A stretch of 64,000 bases of DNA from Paenibacillus sp. P25 (GTDB lineage Bacteria; Bacillota; Bacilli; Paenibacillales; NBRC-103111): assembly GCA_024704175.1 (NCBI GenBank), contig CP085629.1:7491501-7555500 (forward strand), given 5' to 3'. The notes under the pieces are model-generated. The model saw only the letters and a program-made list of their open reading frames with translations, searched no databases and was not told where the DNA came from. Both the position numbers and the translations under genes were made by a program. Numbering within the stretch: position 1 is the first letter of the stretch; every line of letters starts with the position of its first letter. Shown here one piece after another: positions 57,860 to 64,000 of the stretch.

Positions 57860-59660
57860 ACGCTTTTTCAAGCAATACCGCTTTACTTCCAAGCTGATGA
57901 TCACTTACCTGCTGCTCACCGTTGTTCCGATGGCGCTGCTCGGCTACTTCTCGTATGTCCGGTATACCGGTTCGATCGAATCCCAGGTCGGGAAGTATGT
58001 CCCGCGAATTTTAAGCCAGGCCGGCGGGAACATTGACAGGAAGCTGGACGAGCTGCAAAACTTGAGCGAGCTGATCTACAACTCGAACGAGGTCGTTTCG
58101 ATTTTGCGCAGAGATTCTGGCCCCTCCCTATCTCAGTCTCGTCTGCGGCAGGATCAATACACGGTCGAGAGCTATTTGTCGCGAACCTATTTGAGCGGTA
58201 ATTACAGCGACGTGCTCGGCGTGTTTGTTTTATCGAAAAACCGCGTTTTCCAAAATGCCAAGCGCACCTATCGCGATTTTGACCCCGGCGCGTTTGCGAA
58301 CGTCCAGGACGCTACGGATGCGTACGCCCGCGGTAAAATGAGCATTATTTTGCCCTATGACTCCAGCCTGCGGTTTGAAGGCAATGTGCCCTACCTGCTC
58401 ATTGTCAAACCGATCAAAGACTTCGATAACCGCAAAAGCTTGGGGACGATGATCATCGCCGTGACGCTGACCTTTATTCAGGACGTGCTGGCGGAGCTGG
58501 CGGAAAGCGATTCGGGCGAGTCGTGGATCATGGACGGCGGCGGCAAAATCGTGTACCATACCGATCCGGAGCAGATCGGGGGACGTTACCCCGATGCGAG
58601 ACGCTTTCCCGTGACCTACGGGAGCTTCAAGCGGACGGATGCCGCTGACGGAGGGCTGTTCAGCGTCAGCACTTCGGCGTTTACCGGATGGATGCTTGTC
58701 CATCGAATCCCGGCCAAGGAGCTGACGGGTCCCGCTGACCGCGTGCGCAACGCAACGATCGCGGCGTTCATCCTGTTTGCGGCGGTGACGGGGGCCATCT
58801 CCGTCCTGCTGGCCTGGAATTTCACCAGGCCGCTCAATCAATTGCGCAGGCTGATGGCGGACGTGCAGAAAGGCAATTTCGAAGTCGACATGCGCATCCG
58901 CAGCAGGGACGACGAGATCGGGATGCTGGCGCACCGGTTCAACTCGATGGTGCGGGAAATCCGCGAGCTCATTCGGGAAAAATATCAAATCGAACTGAGG
59001 CAAAAGGAAGCCGAGCTGTATGCGCTGCAGTTTCAGATCAACCCGCATTTCATGTATAACACGCTGGAGACGATTTCCATGGCAGTCGAAGAAGGCGAGC
59101 GGGAGCAGGTGGTTGAGATGGTCTTCCTGCTCGGCCGAATGCTCCGATTTTCGCTAGGCAACAAGCGGCGAATCGTGGCGATTGCCGAAGAACTGCAGCA
59201 CGTCGAAGATTTTTTGCGCATTCAGAAATTCCGGTTCGAGGATACGCTGGAATACGATGTACGCACTTCGGTGGACACAGAGAAATACGGCACGCCGAAA
59301 TTTATCCTGCGGCCTATTGTAGAAAACAGCATCAAGTACGGCCTGGAGCACCGGCAGAAGGTGCGTATCGACATCGGCATTGAGCAGGTGGAGCGGGACG
59401 GACATCAGACGGGCGCGATCCGTTTTACCGTTCGTGATAACGGGGTTGGCATGAATGCCGCGAAGCTGGAGCAAGTGCGCCGCATTTTGCAGGATAGCCC
59501 CGGTACGCCGAGAGATTCCGGCTTCGGTCTGGTCAATGTGCATTCCCGCATCGCTATGAAGTTCGGCGTCCCGTACGGTTTGAGCATCGACAGCGAAGAG
59601 GGAGCGGGGACGGTCACGGTGCTTGAAATTCCGCTTCTAGCCATGGGGGTGAGCGAATGA
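57843..59660 (+). CDS. YesM-type sensor histidine kinase
   Basis: About 605 residues. A first membrane segment (LMITYLLLTVVPMALLGYF), an extracytoplasmic sensor region of about 270 residues, a second membrane segment (AAFILFAAVTGAISVLLAW), HAMP, and the His_kinase domain with the YesM-type motif ALQFQINPHFMYNTLETIS (phospho-His) and HATPase box DNGVGM followed by GFGLVNVHSRI. It overlaps both neighbours by a few bases. Such kinases pair with AraC-type response regulators to induce sugar uptake. Intact; ATG 57843 or 57849. Confidence 0.94.
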   Translation: MNMIFRRFFKQYRFTSKLMITYLLLTVVPMALLGYFSYVRYTGSIESQVGKYVPRILSQAGGNIDRKLDELQNLSELIYNSNEVVSILRRDSGPSLSQSRLRQDQYTVESYLSRTYLSGNYSDVLGVFVLSKNRVFQNAKRTYRDFDPGAFANVQDATDAYARGKMSIILPYDSSLRFEGNVPYLLIVKPIKDFDNRKSLGTMIIAVTLTFIQDVLAELAESDSGESWIMDGGGKIVYHTDPEQIGGRYPDARRFPVTYGSFKRTDAADGGLFSVSTSAFTGWMLVHRIPAKELTGPADRVRNATIAAFILFAAVTGAISVLLAWNFTRPLNQLRRLMADVQKGNFEVDMRIRSRDDEIGMLAHRFNSMVREIRELIREKYQIELRQKEAELYALQFQINPHFMYNTLETISMAVEEGEREQVVEMVFLLGRMLRFSLGNKRRIVAIAEELQHVEDFLRIQKFRFEDTLEYDVRTSVDTEKYGTPKFILRPIVENSIKYGLEHRQKVRIDIGIEQVERDGHQTGAIRFTVRDNGVGMNAAKLEQVRRILQDSPGTPRDSGFGLVNVHSRIAMKFGVPYGLSIDSEEGAGTVTVLEIPLLAMGVSE

Positions 59661-61224
59661 TGAATCCGTTTCGCGTCGTCATAGCCGACGACGAACCGAT
59701 GATCCGCCGAGGAATGGCGCGGCTGATCGAGGAATGCGGGGACGAATGGAAGGTGCTTGGGCAGTTTGCCAACGGTCGCGACGCTTTGGAGTTCATCAAG
59801 ACTCCCGGCAACCGGCTCGACCTGCTTGTGACGGACGTTAAAATGCCCATGATGGACGGCCTGGCCCTCATTCGGGAAGCCCGCCGCCATCAGGATTTTC
59901 TCCCGCTGGTCATCAGCGGATACGACGATTTCGAATACGTCCGCGCGGCCCTGGTAGAAGGGGCAATCGATTATGTGATTAAACCGGTGAATCGGCCGCT
60001 TTTCCGGATGCAGATGAAGGAAATCGGGGATAAAATTCGCCGGCGAAAGCGGCAGAAGGAGCTGGACCTGCTCCGGCAATGGATTCATGGTGAAGAGTCC
60101 GGGATGACCGCTTCGGATTGGCGGGACACGTTTCCGGAAGGCGCTTACCGTCTTCTGGGTGTATCCCTGGATGAACCGCCGCACAAAATGCGGGGCTATA
60201 CCAGGAGAGATTGGGATTTGGTCGCCTACGCGATAGGCAATATGCTGGAGGAAATTGTGGGGGAACCCACGCAGGCCGGATGCGGCTGGACTTGGCAGGG
60301 CGGCCGGAAATTGTTCTGGATTCTGCTGTATGCCCCGAAGGATGCGGAACAGTTGGCTGAAACTGTCCGTTCGTCCATACTGCGTTATACGAGCCAGACT
60401 GCTTGCGTATCCGTCAGCGGCGAATTCGGCGATTTGCACGCTTTGCCCGATATGCGGGACGAGGCCATCTCTCTCTTGTATTTGCGCCTCGTCTACGGCG
60501 GCAACCGGGTCATCGCGGCCGATAGGACGGCTTCCTTGTCTTCCGGGGCTTTGCCGGTCCAGTCGCTGCAAATCGGACAGCGGCTTCGGCTCTCGATCGG
60601 CCGTGATTCGGACGAGGAGACGGGGAAGCTGCTCGACGACTACTTACGGCACATTGAGTCATTGAGCTCGGCGGATGCGATTCGGCAGGCGATTCAATAT
60701 TTGATCCTGCGGCTGTTCGGCGCTTCGATGGAGACCGGCCACGAGGATGCGAAGCGGCGGATGCTGTCCGAACTGGCGCCCGCCGATGCCCACACGGCCA
60801 GCTTTCACCGGGCGCGGCAGCAGCTGCACCATACGGCGAAGCTGGTGTCGGTCGCCCTTCGCGAAAAACGGCAGGGTTCCGACCGGACGCCGGTCGAGCA
60901 GGCCAAGCGCTGGATTCGGGATCATCTGCAGCGACCGCTGACCATTCAGACGATCGCCGCGCAAATTCCGATGAACCCGACTTACTTGTGCGAGCTGTTC
61001 AAAATGCATACGGGGAAACCGTGCTGGACCACATCAAGCGGTCGCGTATGGAAGAAGCGGCACGGTCGCTGCTGGAAGCCGGAGGCAGCAGCAAGCTTAG
61101 GCTTCATGAAATCGCCGAGAGGGTCGGATACAAAGACGTCAAATATTTCAGCAATCAATTCAAAAAGCATTTCGGCGTTTTGCCCTCGATATATAAAACA
61201 TCGGCCAAGCCGCTTGCGGATTAG
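59657..61224 (+). CDS. AraC-type response regulator, YesN family (frameshifted)
   Basis: The receiver domain has VVIADDEPMIRRG, phospho-acceptor Asp in LLVTDVKMPMMDGL, and YVIKPVNRP. A central region of about 290 residues precedes the C-terminal AraC HTH: IAAQIPMNPTYLCELFKMHTG, then LHEIAERVGYKDVKYFSNQFKKHFGVLPS. The G4 run at 61012-61015 lacks or gains one base, so the last HTH lies in a second frame ending at 61224; the 570-residue frame to 61369 is an artefact. It overlaps the kinase stop by 4 bases and is its partner. Confidence 0.93.
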
Positions 61225-61255
61225 ACTAGATACGTTGATATGCGCTGACCCGAAT

Positions 61256-61310
61256 ATAAACCGGCGGCGGCCTTTGGACCGAAAAAACCTAGGTCGCCGC
61301 TGGTTTATTG
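61256..61310 (+). terminator. Terminator after the two-component genes
   Basis: AAACCGGCGGCGGCC pairs with GGTCGCCGCTGGTTT around an A/T-rich loop, then ATTG. Confidence 0.75.
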
Positions 61311-61365
61311 AATGCAGGAATACTCTCCAAATCAGCCGTCAGGATTTTCAAGCGTTCAAGCTTGC

Positions 61366-61725
61366 TTAATCCCGTTTAATGGGGATGCCCCAGATGGAGT
61401 CTTTTCGGTAATAAGCAAACTGCCGAAGGGTTTCCAATCTAGCGTCTTCCGGATAGTTCTTCTCCAAATATCCGGTGAAGGCCTGAATGAAATGAATATC
61501 GCCATTCAGCTTGTTGTAGATGCTTGGGTGCCGCTCTATTACAGACAACGCTTGTTCCCAAGCGGTCAGATCCTCCGGCGAATCGACACTGCCGTTGTAT
61601 GCTTGGCTGAGGCGTTTCAGCTCTGCAGCAACCTGGCCGATAGGGCTTACCGCTTTCAATTTCTTTCTAAGCCTTATCCATACAATCAAAGCGGCGACCA
61701 TTCCGATAATAACCCAACTCTGCAT
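61366..61725 (-). CDS. Small membrane-anchored hypothetical protein
   Basis: A 119-residue protein with one N-terminal membrane segment (MQSWVIIGMVAALIVWIRL) and a soluble helical domain (VAAELKRLSQAYNGSVDSPE, ALSVIERHPSIYNKLNGD). GGGGATC precedes the ATG. No family is recognised. It is on the opposite strand to the sugar-sensing operon. Confidence 0.7.
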   Translation of the reverse strand: MQSWVIIGMVAALIVWIRLRKKLKAVSPIGQVAAELKRLSQAYNGSVDSPEDLTAWEQALSVIERHPSIYNKLNGDIHFIQAFTGYLEKNYPEDARLETLRQFAYYRKDSIWGIPIKRD

Positions 61726-61969
61726 AATAAGATCCCCGATCTATTCTAAATAATTTTCAATAAAAAGGACGCTCCCGCGCCTTCGTTTGGGCTAAGTCCT
61801 CCTCACTATATTACCATTTCCCATGATGAATTAAATCCCATACGCGGGCGGCATGTAGTGCTTTAAAAAGATCCCGAAGAACGTCCCCTTACCCGAAAGA
61901 TGTCTGCTTTGAAAGGGCTTCCATTCGAATTAGAATGAAGGCGTACAATTTTAAGGGGAGTGGACGAAA

Positions 61970-62817
61970 GTGAAATTGGGGATACACGCCTATGCGTGGT
62001 GCTCGCAGTGGAGCAACGAAACGCTGCATTTGATCGACCGTGCCAAAGGGCTCGGCATGGATTTTATCGAGTGCCGCTCATGTGTCTGGATACGTTTGAT
62101 GCGGGAGCTGTTCGCAAGCGGCCGCAGGACGCGGGGCTGGACAGCTGTACTTCGACGGTGCTGCTGGAAGGCATGGATTTGACGTCGGAAGATCCGGAAG
62201 AACGGAAAAGGGCAGTCGATTATTTAAAAACGTGCGTCGCCATGACAAGCCGCGTCGGCGCACGCCAGCTGAGCGGAGTCATCTACTCGCAGCACGTCAA
62301 GGCGGCTAAGCGGCGCCCTGTGGAAGCAGAGTGGCGGATGGTCGCGGAAGGCTTGCGCGAAGTGGCCGAATATGCCGCGAGTGAAGGGGTGAGGATCGGG
62401 CTGGAGCCGGTCAACCGTTATGAAACCTATCTCATCAATACTTCGCAGCAGGCCATGAGCATGATCGATAGGATCGGCATGGACAATGTGGGTGTTCACC
62501 TCGATACCTATCACATGAACATCGAGGAAAAACGGTTTTCCGAAGCGGTCAGGCAGGCCGGACCGAAGCTCATGCACCTTCATTTGTGCGAGAACGACCG
62601 CGGCATCCCCGGAACGGGGCTTGTACATTGGGACGATTTGTTCCGGGCCCTCGGCGAAATTCATTACGACGGATACGCCGCACTAGAATCGTTCGTCGAC
62701 GTAACGGATAACATGAACACTTGGGTATGGCGCCAGCTCGCTCCCGACGGAGATACGTTAATCCGCGAAGGCGTATCGTTTATCCGGTCGATGCAGGCCA
62801 AATACGGGCTCGTCTGA
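61970..62817 (+). CDS. Sugar phosphate isomerase/epimerase, D-psicose 3-epimerase-like (frameshifted)
   Basis: Start GTG at 61970 after [29 protein letters not shown] begins a TIM barrel; [17 protein letters not shown]-type sequence ([19 protein letters not shown]), [31 protein letters not shown] and YAALESFVD supply the Glu, Asp, His and Glu metal ligands of ketose 3-epimerases. One base is missing near 62082 (IEC to VPLMCLDTF). It probably epimerises the sugar imported by the adjacent ABC transporter. Confidence 0.9.
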
Positions 62818-62848
62818 GGGACAGGCGCACGTCATAAGGAGGAGGGGT

Positions 62849-64000
62849 ATGATGGACCCGTCACCACTGCTGAAGATGACAGACATCAGTAAAACTTATC
62901 CCGGAGTGAAGGCGCTTGACCGGGTTTCGCTCACCGTACGGCAAGGGGAGGTCCATGCTCTTGTGGGGAGAACGGAGCCGGCAAATCGACGTTGATCAAA
63001 ATTTTGGCCGGTGTCCTTGGGCCGGATCCGGGAGGAAGGTTCGAAATCGCCGGCAATCCTGTGGAGCTGAACAGCGCGATGGATGCGATTCGCCGCGGCA
63101 TTTCGGTCAATTACCAGGACCTCAGCTTGTTCCCCAATTTATCGGTGGCCGAGAATATCGTCATTGGGCACGTTGCGGGCGGGAAGTACCGGGTGAATTG
63201 GAGCGAGGTCCGGCAAACGGCGAAGCAGGCGCTGGAGAGGCTCGGCGTAGAGCTCGATCTGCAGTCGCCGCTGGAGAGCCTCAGCATTGCCAAGCAGCGA
63301 CTCGTCTCGATCGCGAGGGCGATTTCCTTCCAGGCCAAGCTGATCGTGCTGGATGAACCGACGTCCTCGCTTTCGGCAGGGGAAGTCGAACTGCTGTTCC
63401 GCATTATTCGGGAGCTGAGAAGCTCCGGTGTTTCCATCCTTTTTGTCAGCCACAAGCTGGATGAATTGTTTGCCATATCGGACCGCTTCACCGTATTGCG
63501 GGACGGAAAGTTTATCGGCCGCTATGACAAGGCCGAATTGGATGAGGCGAAGCTGATCTCGCTCATGGTAGGAAGAACGGTCGAATACGAAAGGCACAAC
63601 GCAAGGCCGCCCGCGGGTTCCCCCATGGTGCTCGAGGTTAAAGATTTATCGAAAAAAGGCCATTTTCACAACATTGCTCTCTCTGTTTGCGCCGGTGAAA
63701 TTGTTGGGATCACCGGACTCGTGGGAGCCGGCCGGACGGAGCTCGCTCATGCGCTCTTCGGCCTTCAGGAAGCGGATAGCGGGGAAATCCGGCTGAACGG
63801 CCGGCGGGTCAAACTCAGATCCACGCAGGACGCGCTTCGGCACGGCATCGCGTATGTGCCGGAAAGCCGCCAGCTGCAAGGGCTTGTGCTGCCTCAGACA
63901 ATCGCGCGCAACATTTCCCTGGCGGTGCTGCCCAAGCTAACGAACCGGGTGCGCTTGATCCGCCCGAGGAAGGAGCGGGAGCTGGCGGAGCAGTACATGT
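62849..64000 (+). CDS. Sugar ABC transporter ATP-binding protein, RbsA/MglA family (partial, frameshifted)
   Basis: AAGGAGGAGGGGT lies just before the ATG. The first ATPase domain has Walker [16 protein letters not shown], signature-region [13 protein letters not shown] and Walker [16 protein letters not shown]; a second domain begins after residue 260 ([16 protein letters not shown]). The tandem arrangement is typical of ribose/galactose-type transporters. The G4 run at 62965-62968 needs one more G to join LVG to ENGAGKST. The gene runs off the right edge before the second Walker B. Together with the lipoprotein, kinase, regulator and epimerase it forms a sugar-uptake locus. Confidence 0.94.

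Noticed and set aside
59405-60571. 388-codon minus-strand frame opposite the kinase and regulator genes
   Set aside because: Antisense to two clearly functional genes; composition effect of GC-rich DNA.
61225-61369. Extended C-terminus of the response regulator
   Set aside because: Produced by the frameshift at the G4 run 61012-61015; the real HTH ends at 61224.

Overview
The window looks like chromosome of a Paenibacillus-type bacterium (Paenibacillaceae). The flanks are GC-rich. They carry Bacillota core genes (YerC, NamA/YqjM, DagK/YerQ, RlmCD), the YesM-kinase/AraC-regulator/sugar-ABC arrangement typical of Paenibacillus, and several secreted proteins with the 'copper amine oxidase N-terminal' stalk that is abundant in this genus. 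This assignment is inferred from gene content only.

Layout. (1) 1-8.8 kb, GC-rich core: AraC-family N-terminus, ThuA-like protein, sporulation-type histidine kinase, NamA, a VrrA/YqfQ-like protein, YerC, a sirohydrochlorin chelatase, DagK and RlmCD. (2) 8.9-31.8 kb, sharply AT-rich defence island: a PD-(D/E)XK nuclease; cytosine methyltransferase 1 with an Hsp90-like GHKL ATPase and two uncharacterised partners; cytosine methyltransferase 2 with a MORC-type GHKL ATPase, a Z1 helicase-like ATPase, a PD-(D/E)XK protein (DUF4420 type) and AIPR; a MIG-like thymine glycosylase; a standalone RNase A-like (CdiA-CT type) toxin domain; a second complete Z1 protein; and a nucleotidyltransferase/DUF262 pair. 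The core matches the MORC/Z1 restriction-modification type described comparatively by Iyer, Abhiman and Aravind. Its combination here with a glycosylase, an RNase toxin and a second Z1 looks composite. (3) 31.8-36.6 kb: inverted repeats that may mark the island edge, then two secreted leucine-rich-repeat proteins bracketed by near-identical terminators. (4) 36.8-47 kb, the least explained part: tRNA-like fragments, a slipin, three small ORF-plus-hairpin units, a LexA-like box, a ten-member tRNA/tRNA-like array, a YkuK RNase-H-like protein, CysD and a CysN fused to a degenerate APS-kinase domain, then an ADP-ribose cluster (NrtR-like Nudix regulator, macrodomain, ADP-ribosylglycohydrolase, broken macrodomain). 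(5) 47-56.6 kb accessory genes: amidase, E. coli-type TatD, a zeta-like toxin/antitoxin pair, phospholipase-D-like enzyme, ATP-grasp protein, beta-propeller protein. (6) 56.7-64 kb, GC-rich: sugar-binding lipoprotein, YesM-type kinase, AraC-type response regulator, a sugar epimerase and a ribose-type ABC ATPase cut by the window end.

How the parts may work together: in region 2 the methyltransferases would mark self DNA, the GHKL and Z1 ATPases with the nuclease-fold proteins would act on foreign DNA, and the glycosylase would repair deaminated 5-methylcytosine. In region 4 the slipin, array, RNase-H protein and ADP-ribose enzymes suggest a stress or RNA-centred module; this is inference from neighbourhood only.

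Important caveat: more than 20 genes, core and accessory alike, are broken by single-base frameshifts, often at homopolymer runs. This pattern suggests residual sequencing error. Frameshifted genes are annotated over their full inferred span and the lesion is described.
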